Source: CAWGUU01 sp963825765 (lineage in GTDB: Bacteria; Actinomycetota; Acidimicrobiia; Acidimicrobiales; AC-14). From it: a stretch of 64,000 nucleotides of DNA. Below are positions 1 to 7,731 of this stretch, piece by piece (the stretch's first letter is position 1; each line of letters starts with the position of its first letter). A program made the position numbers and the translations under genes. Below the pieces are notes generated by a model, which did no database searches, had not been told where the DNA came from, and saw only the letters and a program-made list of their open reading frames with translations. The stretch is from positions 1-64,000 of the forward strand of contig CAWGUU010000007.1 in assembly GCA_963825765.1 (NCBI GenBank), in the 5' to 3' direction.

Positions 1-133
1 ACAGGAGCAGGATGATCAGCAGGACGCCGGCGAGGCCGATGCCTCCGCCCCTGTACGTGCCTCCGCCGTAGCCGAAGCCGCCGACCAGCACCAACACGAT
101 CAGGACGATGAGTATCAGCGTTATCGGATCCAT
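1..133 (-). CDS. Small hydrophobic membrane protein, C-terminus off the window edge
   Basis: Reading leftward from an ATG at 133, the frame is open to the window edge for 44 codons. It starts MDPITLILIVLIVLVLV, a single strongly hydrophobic segment, followed by a Gly/Tyr-rich turn (GGFGYGGGTYRGGG) and a second run of Leu/Ile/Val. The pattern resembles the DUF3309-type tiny membrane proteins of about 50 residues found in many bacteria, whose function is unknown. The stop codon lies outside the window, so the true length is not known. No partner gene is visible, and the large regulator to the right is on the same strand behind a 53-bp gap. Confidence 0.5.
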   Translation of the reverse strand, partial: MDPITLILIVLIVLVLVGGFGYGGGTYRGGGIGLAGVLLIILLL

Positions 134-186
134 GGTCGGCTTGTCCCCCCGCGACGACCGCCGCAAACGACGGCGTTTCGCGTCCG

Positions 187-3100
187 CTATCTGGGGGCGC
201 CGACTCCCCCCGAGAGGCTGACTTTGGCCTGCCGTTCGACGGCCGACATGCCGAGGCGGGTGGCGGTGTCGCCGGCCGCCTCCAGCAGCTCCTTGCCTCC
301 GGCGGCGTTCCCCCGGGCGAGGAGCGACCGGCCCCATTCGAGCTGGGTGCGGGCGAGCCACCCGGGAGCGTCGATGCGCCGATGGAGCTCGGCGGCGGCC
401 GCGAACCAGCGGTCGGCCGCTTCGTCCTCGCCGAGCGTGGCCGCCAGCATCCCGAGGTAGTGGGAGACCCCGCCGCAGTAGGCCAGCGACGTGAGGGTCA
501 CGAGCTGGTCGGCGAACGGTTCCAGCAGCTCGACCAGCCGGCCGGCACGGCTGGAGTCCCCGAGGTGGGCGCACACCACCGCGCAGTTGGCCACGATGTG
601 CAGCCACGTCGGCTCGAAGGCGTGGTCGGCGAAGTCCTTGGCCGCCAGCTCGTCGAAGCACCTCCTGGACGCGGCGACGTCGCCCTTCTCGCAGGCGCAG
701 AGGGCCTGCCACGACCGCAGGAACCAGCGCGAGTCGGGGTCGCGGGCCAGCGCGATGCGCAGCGGCCGCTCCCACCGTCCCAGCGTGCCCCGCTCGTAGG
801 CGAGCTGCATGCGCTGGACGGAGAGGAACATGTCGGCATCCGGCTGACCGGCCACGTGGCCGAGCTGGTTGGCCTCGACGGCGAGCCGTTCGGCGTCGTC
901 GAACCTGGCCGCCAACAGGGCCCGCCCGGCGTCGAGGTAGGTCGAGTACCACAGCAGGGTCGGCTGCCGGAGCTGGCCGGCCAGCCGGCGGTGGGCCTCG
1001 AGGCAGGCGGCCGCCTCGTCGGTGTCGGCGGCCTCCATGGTCGCCACCGCCCGCCAGGCCCACGCCTCGCAGCGCAGCTCGGCGTCGGGCAGCTGCTGGG
1101 CGACGGCGAGCAGCTCGGCGGTGTCGGCCAGCCGCTCGGGCAGCGTCGCCGGGTCGCCGCGGATGGTGTTGTAGCGAGGGGCCAGCACCTGGGCGAGCGT
1201 CGGCAGGTCGCCGAGGCGTCGTGCCATGGTCAGCGCCTCGTCGCTCAGCCGGCGCGCCGCGGCGACGTCGCCCGAGTACACGAGCTCCACCGCCAGCCGG
1301 GCCAGCAGGGACGCCCGCAGCGTTCCGTCGCCGGGATCGAGAGCCGCCAGCGCCGCCTCGAAGGTCGCCACCCGGTCGGCGTCGACACGGCGGGTGGCGC
1401 TCCAGAAGCCACGGGTGTTGGCCAGGGCGGCGGCGGCCATGCGTCCGGCGTCGCCGAGCTCGCCGGCGAGAGCGGCGGCGTCGAGGAGAGTCCGGCGGTG
1501 GGACGGGTCGCCGCAACGCTTCTGGGCCTCGCCCAGCGACATGAGGAGGTCGCAGCGCAGGCGCATGGCCAGGCCTTCGTCGCCGGGGTCAACGGGGATC
1601 AGGTCCAGCAGGTCGAGGCCCTGGCGGAAATGACGGGCGGCGTCGTCGTGGGCCAGCTGGGCGAGCGCCTGCCCGCCGGCCTGGTTCGAGTACGCCACCG
1701 CCTTCGGCGCCCCCCCGATGGCGGCGGCCCGGGCGAAGTGGCGGGCCAGCTCGGGCAGGTCCTCCGGACGGCCGACCGACGCCAGCTCGATTGCCTCCCC
1801 GACCCGGCGGTGCAGCTGGGCCCGGCGGCCGGCCGACAGCTCGTCGTAGAGCACGTCGCGCACGAGGCCGTGCGTGAACCGCTGGCGCAGCGTCGGCCCC
1901 GCCATCTCGGCGACGAGGCCGGCGTGGATCGCCTCCTCCAACCCCGAGAGGGCCGAGTCCTCGTCGAACCCGACGGCGGCCTGGAGGACGGCGAGGTCGT
2001 ACTCGGTGCCGATCACCGACGCCACCGACAGCAGGCGGTTGGTGGCCGCCGACAGCCGGGACAGGCGGCGCCGGACGACCTCCTTGATGCTGTCGGGCAC
2101 GTCGCCGGGCCTCGACTCGTCGAACCCCGACTCGTCGAGGTGTCGCAGCATCTCCCGCATGAACAGGGCGTTGCCGGCGGAGACGTCGTGCAGTGACAGG
2201 GCCCGTTGCGCGGTCGTCGACGCGTCGACCGCCTGAATGAACGCGCGCACGTCGTCCACGCCCAGCCCCGACAGCCGGATCCTCGTCACATCCGCCATGC
2301 GTCCGCCCAGCACCTCGGTGAGGGGGTGCCCCTCGTCCACTTCGGTGTCGCGGTAGGTGCCGATGACGAGAAGCGGCATCCCGTCGACCTTGGTCATCAC
2401 GTGGCGCAGCAGGAGAAGGGTCGGCCTGGTGGCCCAGTGGAGGTCGTCGAGCACGAGGACCACCGGCGCCCGGCGGGCCAGGGCGGCGAGGGCGTGGCCG
2501 GTCGCCTCGAACATGCGGTACCGGTCGGTCTCGGGGTCGGACGAGAGGGGCACGGGCACCGACGGGGCCAGGTCGGCCAGCTCGGGGACCAGGCGCACGA
2601 GCTCGCCACCCCGGCCGCCCAGCAGGGACGTCAGGTCCTCGGCCGGCAGGTGGCGCACCGCCTTGGCCATGGCCTCGGCGAAGGGCTGGTAGGGCACGGC
2701 CAAGCCGTCGTCGCAGCGGCCGACCAGCACCCCCGCACCCTGGCGGTGGGCGGTGCGGGCCGCCTCCATGGCCAGGCGGGTCTTGCCGATGCCCGGCTCG
2801 CCGGCCAGCAGGACGAGCCGGGGCCCGCCTCCGCCGGTGCCGTCGGGTCGTGTGACGGCCCGCCAGGCGGCGTCGATCTGCTCCAGCTCGTCGCCGCGGC
2901 CGACGAAGGGGCACCCGGCGTCGTCAACGTCGACGGTGAAGGGCAGGGGCGCCGTCGGCCGCGAGCGGGTGCGCCCGGACGGGGGCGCGTGTGGCCTCTC
3001 CGGAGCCACCCAGTCGAGCTCGGGCTTCTGCAGCAGCACCATCTCCTCGAGGCGCTGCAGGGCGGGCGACGGCGTGATGCCCAGCTCGTCGCCGAGGTTC

Positions 3101-3768
3101 CGCCGCAGCTCGCCATAGGCGCGGAGCGACTCGGCCTGGCGCCCGGACCGGTACAACGCCAGCATGAGCTGGGCCCACAGCCGCTCGCGGAGAGGGTTGT
3201 CGGCGGCCATCTGCGCCAGCCCCGCCACCACCTTGGCGTGGTGGCCGAGCACGAGCTCGGCTTCGACCCGCTCCTCCCAGGCGGTCAGCCGCAGCTCCTC
3301 CAGCCGGGCCGCCTCGGCCACGGCGAACGGCTGGTCGGCGAAGTCGGCCAGCGCCGCTCCCTGCCAGAGCGCCAAGGCCTCGGTCAGCAGCGCGGCAGCC
3401 GCCTCCGGTCGTCCCTCGGCGGTGGCCCTGCGGCCCTCGTCCACCAACCGCTCGAACCGGCCCGCGTCAAGGTCGTCGGCGCCGACGAGCAGCACGTAGC
3501 CGGGCTTGCGGCTCTCGAGCAGGGACTGGCCGTCGGTGCCACCCGCCGCCAGCACCTGGCGCAGCCGGGACACCTGGACCTGGACCGCTCCGGACGCGTC
3601 GGCCGGCGGGACGCCCTGCCACAGCTCCTCCACGATGCGATCGGTGGAGACCACGTGGCCGGCGTGGACGAGGAGCAGCGCCAGCAGGGCCCGCTGCTTC
3701 GGCCGGCCGAGGTCGAGGGGGTGTCCTTCGTGCTCAACCTGGAGGGGCCCGAGCATGCGGAACTGCAC
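187..3768 (-). CDS. SARP/AfsR-type transcriptional regulator with AAA+ ATPase and TPR-like C-terminus
   Basis: A protein of about 1193 residues. An OmpR-like winged-helix DNA-binding domain (GRPKQRALLALLLVHAG, then VSTDRIVEELW) is followed by a bacterial transcriptional activation domain (about residues 90-245). A signalling ATPase module comes next, with Walker A GEPGIGKT near residue 323 and Walker B LVLDDLHWA. The rest is helical TPR-like sequence. This is the architecture of large SARP/LuxR-like regulators that control secondary metabolism or stress genes. The frame is open upstream to 4083, but homology begins at the GTG at 3768 (VQFRMLGPLQV). A TACAAT -10 box at 3781-3776 lies 7 nt before that GTG, which suggests a leaderless mRNA. 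A dispersed palindromic repeat sits just upstream. It is the only regulator near the peptide locus to its right, so it could control it; that is inference. Confidence 0.85.
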   Translation of the reverse strand: MQFRMLGPLQVEHEGHPLDLGRPKQRALLALLLVHAGHVVSTDRIVEELWQGVPPADASGAVQVQVSRLRQVLAAGGTDGQSLLESRKPGYVLLVGADDLDAGRFERLVDEGRRATAEGRPEAAAALLTEALALWQGAALADFADQPFAVAEAARLEELRLTAWEERVEAELVLGHHAKVVAGLAQMAADNPLRERLWAQLMLALYRSGRQAESLRAYGELRRNLGDELGITPSPALQRLEEMVLLQKPELDWVAPERPHAPPSGRTRSRPTAPLPFTVDVDDAGCPFVGRGDELEQIDAAWRAVTRPDGTGGGGPRLVLLAGEPGIGKTRLAMEAARTAHRQGAGVLVGRCDDGLAVPYQPFAEAMAKAVRHLPAEDLTSLLGGRGGELVRLVPELADLAPSVPVPLSSDPETDRYRMFEATGHALAALARRAPVVLVLDDLHWATRPTLLLLRHVMTKVDGMPLLVIGTYRDTEVDEGHPLTEVLGGRMADVTRIRLSGLGVDDVRAFIQAVDASTTAQRALSLHDVSAGNALFMREMLRHLDESGFDESRPGDVPDSIKEVVRRRLSRLSAATNRLLSVASVIGTEYDLAVLQAAVGFDEDSALSGLEEAIHAGLVAEMAGPTLRQRFTHGLVRDVLYDELSAGRRAQLHRRVGEAIELASVGRPEDLPELARHFARAAAIGGAPKAVAYSNQAGGQALAQLAHDDAARHFRQGLDLLDLIPVDPGDEGLAMRLRCDLLMSLGEAQKRCGDPSHRRTLLDAAALAGELGDAGRMAAAALANTRGFWSATRRVDADRVATFEAALAALDPGDGTLRASLLARLAVELVYSGDVAAARRLSDEALTMARRLGDLPTLAQVLAPRYNTIRGDPATLPERLADTAELLAVAQQLPDAELRCEAWAWRAVATMEAADTDEAAACLEAHRRLAGQLRQPTLLWYSTYLDAGRALLAARFDDAERLAVEANQLGHVAGQPDADMFLSVQRMQLAYERGTLGRWERPLRIALARDPDSRWFLRSWQALCACEKGDVAASRRCFDELAAKDFADHAFEPTWLHIVANCAVVCAHLGDSSRAGRLVELLEPFADQLVTLTSLAYCGGVSHYLGMLAATLGEDEAADRWFAAAAELHRRIDAPGWLARTQLEWGRSLLARGNAAGGKELLEAAGDTATRLGMSAVERQAKVSLSGGVGAPR

Positions 3769-3775
3769 CGGCAGG

Positions 3776-3781
3776 ATTGTA
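3776..3781 (-). promoter_or_regulatory. -10 box TACAAT of the SARP gene, leaderless
   Basis: On the minus strand TACAAT ends 7 nt before the GTG at 3768, the spacing expected between a -10 hexamer and a start codon that is also the first transcribed triplet. No Shine-Dalgarno sequence and no convincing -35 box are visible. Confidence 0.45.
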
Positions 3782-3816
3782 CGGCCGGCCACCCTCTGGC
3801 AGCCGTCCGATCCGAC

Positions 3817-3865
3817 GAATTGGGGCGGCGTACCCGCGTATGGCGCGGTTGAGTCGCCCCAGTTC
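3817..3865. repeat. Dispersed intergenic palindrome, copy A
   Basis: A nested inverted repeat. The outer arms GAATTGGGGCG (3817-3827) and CGCCCCAGTTC (3855-3865) pair with one mismatch. The inner arms CCGCG (3834-3838) and CGCGG (3844-3848) flank TATGG. Related copies share the inner hairpin and the CCCCAGTT arm at 11961-11998 and 60269-60305. All lie between genes. It could form a strong RNA hairpin or be a REP-like element. Confidence 0.55.
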
Positions 3866-3878
3866 GGTGAGCGGGTGC

Positions 3879-4151
3879 CTAGTGCGAGCAGGCTCCGGGC
3901 TCGTGGCAGCAGCCGATGGCGTCGTCGGCCTGCTGGAGCATCGCCGTCGACTCGGAGCTCTTGGCCAGGACGTCCCGGTATCCCGACATGGCGTCGACGT
4001 AGTCGAGGAACGACGGGCCGCTCTGCTCGGCGATGTCGACGAACATGGCGCCGTCCCAGCCCATGCCCTCGGCCGCCTTCCACGCCCCGGCCAGCTCGTC
4101 GGTGTCGAAGGGCAGGCGTTCGGCCAGCTCGGCCAGTTCCTCGTCGGTCAT
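3879..4151 (-). CDS. Small hypothetical protein with Cys/His-rich C-terminal tail
   Basis: A 90-residue acidic helical protein starting MTDEELAELAERLPFDTDEL; a GTG two codons upstream at 4157 is the alternative start. It ends GCCHEPGACSH, a cluster of three Cys and two His that could bind a metal or a cofactor. There is no signal peptide or membrane segment. I do not recognise a family. It is transcribed away from the precursor-like gene at 4254, so the two share a divergent 102-bp promoter region, and a CATACT hexamer stands 7 nt before the ATG. The link to the peptide locus rests on position only. Confidence 0.6.
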   Translation of the reverse strand: MTDEELAELAERLPFDTDELAGAWKAAEGMGWDGAMFVDIAEQSGPSFLDYVDAMSGYRDVLAKSSESTAMLQQADDAIGCCHEPGACSH

Positions 4152-4253
4152 GACCACAAGTATGGCGCCAGAAGCAGACCGACGGCCGCGCCGCCCCGAG
4201 TCGATCTATCGTGTGGCCGGTAGGTACCGAACCGGCGTGCGGGAGGTGTCGAC

Positions 4254-4580
4254 ATGGCGAGCGACGAGCGTGAGCAGGAGTTGGCGGAGCTGCTGAGCGA
4301 GGTGCGGGCCCTGCGGGAGTCCCTCGACGCGCTCAAGGCGAACCCGGCGTTGCAGGCGGAGCGGCTTCCGCCCACCTACGCGGTGGCGGTCCGCCAGGCC
4401 CTGCCGCCGGACTACGCGGTGGCGGTGCGCCAGTCGTTCCTGCCACCCGACTACGCGGTGATGGTGCGGGTGCGCAACCCCTTCGAGCAGGTGGTCAACC
4501 CCGCGCTGCAGGTCCCCACCTACAACGTGGCGGTCAGCCCGCCGTTCGTTGACGTGGAGAACCCGATCGTCGACCAGTAG
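4254..4580 (+). CDS. Repeat-bearing precursor-like peptide, candidate RiPP substrate
   Basis: A 108-residue protein with a good ribosome site (GGGAGGTG before the ATG). Residues 1-38 form a charged, helical leader-like part (ELAELLSEVRALRESLDALK). Residues 39-95 carry four copies of the motif P-[T/D]-Y-[A/N]-V-[A/M]-V, with tyrosines at 42, 54, 67 and 90; the first three copies are spaced 12-13 residues apart as LPPDYAVAVRQ-type units. The word NPALQ occurs both in the leader part and at residues 82-86. A leader plus repeated short aromatic motifs directly before glycosyltransferase, methyltransferase and radical SAM/SPASM genes is what a ribosomally made, post-translationally modified peptide looks like. 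I know no named family for it. It could instead be an unrelated low-complexity protein. Confidence 0.6.
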   Translation: MASDEREQELAELLSEVRALRESLDALKANPALQAERLPPTYAVAVRQALPPDYAVAVRQSFLPPDYAVMVRVRNPFEQVVNPALQVPTYNVAVSPPFVDVENPIVDQ

Positions 4581-4608
4581 CCGAACGTCGGCCGGGCACA
4601 ACCACCCC

Positions 4609-5828
4609 ATGGGCGCCGTCGCCTACATCCCCTACGCGCCGACGGCCGGGAGCGTCGAGGCCGGGTGGCTGGCGGAACACCTGGGTGCGCCGGTCGAGGT
4701 CGCCGGGGGCCCCACCCTCAACCTCGACCCGGGCCGGCCGCTGCCGTCGCTCGACGCCCTGGCGCCCACCCTGGACCGGCTGCTGGCGGCACCGGCCGTC
4801 GTCGCCGAAGGCCCCGGGGGGCTCCTCTGGGCCGCGCTCCTGCGGGCCCGCGGGTTCGCCGCCCCGGTCACCGTCCTCCCCTACCTCAACCCCCGCGGCT
4901 GGCACGACGTGGCCGCGGCCGCCCTGTACCGCCGGTCGGCGACGGCAGCCGACCGGGTCTTCGTCGGCTCGACACCGTCGGCGGCGGTGTACCGGGCGCT
5001 CGGCGTCGCCGCCCGGGTCGGCGAGCCGTTCGGCGTGGACGACGCCCGCTTCGCCGTCAGGCCCGGCGCGGCCACGACCCTGGCCGAGCTGTCGATCCCG
5101 CCGGGACGGGTGCTGCTCTTCGCCGGCCGAGCCCAGCCCGACAAGGACCTGTACCGGCTCGTCCGGGTCGGCCTGAAGGCCCGCCTGCTCTTCCCCGACC
5201 TCCGGATCGTCGTCGCCACCCATGTTGTCGACCCGTCCTACCTGGAGCCGGTCGGCGCCGCCGACGGCGTGCACGTCGTGGTCGACCCGACGCCCGACCG
5301 GCTGGCCGACCTCTACAACGCCGCCGACGTGTTCGTCACGGCGTCCACCAGCCACTTCGAGACGTTCGGGCGGGCGCCGGCCGAGGCCCTGTGCTGTGGC
5401 ACGCCTGCCGTCGCCCCCCGCTACGACGGCTTCGCCGAGGTGCTCGACCAGGCGGGCGGCACGCTGGTCGACGTCGAGACCGACCCCGCGACGGGAGCCC
5501 CCCGCGTCGACGAGGCCGCGCTGCTGCGGGCGGTCTACGAGGTGCTGACCGATCCCCGGCCGCCCCGCCGGGCCGAGATCGCCGCCGTCGCCCGGCGGAG
5601 GTTCGGCCGGTCCACCACCATCCGGCTGTTCGACGACAGGACGGTCGCGGCGGCGGTCGGGCCGGCCGCCCTCGACCTGCCGGCGGCGTGGCACCGGCTG
5701 CTCGCCGAGCTCGCCGGCCGGACCCCGGCGGATGCCGTCTCCTACTACTGGCACGGCTGCGACAACCGGCGGCTGGCCGAGGCCGACGGCGACCTGGTGG
5801 CCCAGGTCCGCCGGGCCCTGTGCGTTGA
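4609..5828 (+). CDS. GT-B (GT4-like) glycosyltransferase; no stop in its own frame
   Basis: The ATG at 4609 begins a protein of about 400 residues, MGAVAYIPYAPTAGSVEAGW. It has the C-terminal half of a GT4 glycosyltransferase: LLFAGRAQPDKDL, a nucleotide-sugar pocket, and the E-x7-E motif in FETFGRAPAEALCCGTP. It would transfer a sugar from a nucleotide donor; the acceptor is unknown and might be the peptide encoded 28 bp upstream. No stop codon occurs in this frame before the methyltransferase. The first stops near the expected end are TGA 5826-5828 and TAA 5837-5839 in the other two frames. The frame stays open through the methyltransferase region and joins the radical SAM frame. I place the end at 5828 by family length and treat this as a frameshift or base error. 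Confidence 0.7.
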
Positions 5829-5860
5829 GCCACGGATAACCGGCCACAGGAGGTGCGGGC

Positions 5861-6478
5861 GTGCCGCTGAGCATCTGGCAGGGCATGGAGGACTGCCTCC
5901 GGACGATCGTGGAGCGCCGGCCCACCGCGGTCCTCGACGCCGGCATCGGCTTCGGACTCTGGGGCGCCCTGTTGCGCCAGTACCTCGACGTGTGGTCCGG
6001 GCGCATCCAGCCCGACCAGTGGACGACCCGCATCGACGGCATCGAGATCGACGAGCGCCGGGTCCAGCCCCACGCCCGCCAGCTCTACACCGAGATCCAC
6101 ATCGGCGACATCCGCGACGTCGTCCCCCGGTGCGCCGCCGCCCGCTCCTACGACGTGATCCTCTTCGGCGACGTCATCGAGCACCTGGAGAAGGACGACG
6201 GTCGGGCGCTCCTCGACATCGCCTCGATCCTCGCCGGCCAGCTGGTCGTGGTGCGCATCCCCCTGGGCGACGGCTGGCGCCGGGAGGGAAGGGAGCCGCC
6301 CGACCACCACCGGTCGCAGTGGTACCCGGAGGACTTCGCCCGCTGGCCCTGCACCGTCCGCCAGTACGACTTCTGCGGCATCCCCTACGGCCTGGTGGCC
6401 ATCGACGCCGGCGTGGCCCGGGTCGAGCAGCGCCTCGAACGGCTGGAGCGGCGCCTGGAGAGGATGGTGGAAGCGTGA
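5861..6478 (+). CDS. Class I SAM-dependent methyltransferase
   Basis: A 205-residue protein starting at the GTG at 5861 behind an excellent ribosome site (AGGAGGTG). The SAM-binding motif I is VLDAGIGFGLWGALL, an acidic residue ending strand 2 is in DGIEIDERR, and motif IV is DVILFGDVIEHLEKDDG, the pattern of small-molecule or sugar/peptide methyltransferases. The C-terminus is a short Arg/Glu-rich coiled coil (RVEQRLERLERRLERM). It sits between the glycosyltransferase and the radical SAM gene and overlaps the latter by GTGA, so translation of the two is probably coupled. The substrate is unknown. Methylation of a sugar or of the candidate peptide is the simplest guess. Confidence 0.8.
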   Translation: MPLSIWQGMEDCLRTIVERRPTAVLDAGIGFGLWGALLRQYLDVWSGRIQPDQWTTRIDGIEIDERRVQPHARQLYTEIHIGDIRDVVPRCAAARSYDVILFGDVIEHLEKDDGRALLDIASILAGQLVVVRIPLGDGWRREGREPPDHHRSQWYPEDFARWPCTVRQYDFCGIPYGLVAIDAGVARVEQRLERLERRLERMVEA

Positions 6479-7731
6479 CCGGTGGAAGGGTGACAGGGGC
6501 CGGGCCCATGCTGACGATGAGCCCCGACGTCACGGTGATCGTGAAGGTCACCAACGCCTGCGACATGAAGTGCAGCTACTGCTTCATCGAGCCGTCGGTG
6601 TTCCACAAGACGATGCGGGACGAGACGGCCCGGCGGGTGGTGCACGCCTTCCTCGACTCCGACTACTTCCGGTCGGTCAACTTCGTCTGGCACGGCGGCG
6701 AGCCGCTGCTGCGGGGCCGGCGGTTCTTCGAGAAGGTCTTCGAGGAGCAGCGGTCCTGCACCACCAAGGTGGCCTTCACCAACGCGACCCAGACCAACGC
6801 CACCCACCTCGACGACGGCATGCTCGAGTTCCTCCTGGCCAACGACGTGGGCATCGGGCTGAGCCTGGACGGGCCGGTGCCGGTGAACGACGGGTCGAGG
6901 AAGAGCAGGCGGCGGCTCCCGATGCTGGCCGACGACCAGGCCGGCAGCGGTGGGTGCGGCGACAACCAGGGATTCAGGGGCCAGGGCCAAGGCTTCAGCG
7001 CCCACGACACAACCGTCGGCGCCGCCCGGCGGCTGCAGGACCGGGGACGGGAGGCCGCCGCCATCGTCACCGTCAACCGCAACAACGTCGACGCGCCCGA
7101 GGCCGTCTACCGGGAGTTCAACGACCGCCGCATCCACATGAAGGTCAACCCCCTGACCCGGTCGGGCCTGGCCGACACGCCCCTCGGCTCCGACCTCGGC
7201 ATCACCGACGTCGAGTACGGCGAGTTCCTCGTGCGCCTGTTCGACGCCTGGTTCGACGACCCCGACGCCGCCATCACCATCGACCCGTTCGGCCAGCACA
7301 TCGCCCGCATCGTGGGCGATCAGGTGGCCCACAACTGCTTCTACACCCTGAGCTGCCACCGCTTCTTCCTCGGCGTCTCCCCCGACGGCGACCTCTTCCC
7401 GTGCGGGATGTTCCAGGGTGAGCCGTCGTTCCGCTACGGCAACATCGGCGACATGGAGCCCGAGGACGTGGCCCGCACCATGCTCTTCGGCGACATCGAC
7501 GCCAGGGAGCAGAAGGTGCTGGAGGACTGCTCCCGCTGCGCCTTCTTCGACCTCTGCTACAGCGGCTGCATGTTCCACTCGCTCAAGGACTCCAAGGTCC
7601 TGGCGGAGAAGGACTACTACTGCGCCGGCTACAAGACGTACTTCGAGCACGTCCTGCGGCGGGTGCACGCCGACCTGGTGCGGGCGGTCGGGGCTACGCC
7701 GCCGCGGTCACCTGAGAGATCGGCACCCTAA
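6475..7731 (+). CDS. Radical SAM/SPASM peptide-maturase-like enzyme
   Basis: A 418-residue protein from the GTG at 6475 that overlaps the methyltransferase stop; ATG 6508 is an alternative start. The radical SAM cluster motif is CDMKCSYC (C29, C33, C36), followed by WHGGEPLL and LSLDGPVPVND, the core of SPASM-type maturases. The C-terminus has the SPASM cysteine set: LSCHRFF, PDGDLFPCG, CSRC-AFFDL-CYSGC and a last YYC, enough for two auxiliary iron-sulfur clusters. Such enzymes cross-link or rearrange peptides or activate sulfatases. There is no sulfatase here, but there is a repeat-bearing peptide gene. Residues about 145-172 are a Gly/Gln-rich insertion between conserved parts. The last codons overlap the convergent lyase gene by 4 bp. 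Confidence 0.85.
   Translation: MTGGRVTGAGPMLTMSPDVTVIVKVTNACDMKCSYCFIEPSVFHKTMRDETARRVVHAFLDSDYFRSVNFVWHGGEPLLRGRRFFEKVFEEQRSCTTKVAFTNATQTNATHLDDGMLEFLLANDVGIGLSLDGPVPVNDGSRKSRRRLPMLADDQAGSGGCGDNQGFRGQGQGFSAHDTTVGAARRLQDRGREAAAIVTVNRNNVDAPEAVYREFNDRRIHMKVNPLTRSGLADTPLGSDLGITDVEYGEFLVRLFDAWFDDPDAAITIDPFGQHIARIVGDQVAHNCFYTLSCHRFFLGVSPDGDLFPCGMFQGEPSFRYGNIGDMEPEDVARTMLFGDIDAREQKVLEDCSRCAFFDLCYSGCMFHSLKDSKVLAEKDYYCAGYKTYFEHVLRRVHADLVRAVGATPPRSPERSAP

Noticed and set aside
3769..4083. N-terminal extension of the SARP regulator to 4083
   Set aside because: Arg-rich, without similarity, and it overlaps the small Cys/His-tailed gene on the same strand. The -10 box and homology place the start at 3768.
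4549..7731. A single 1060-residue fusion of glycosyltransferase and radical SAM enzyme
   Set aside because: The middle third translates as Arg/Pro-rich shadow sequence while a well-formed methyltransferase with its own ribosome site occupies the other frame. A fusion is not credible.
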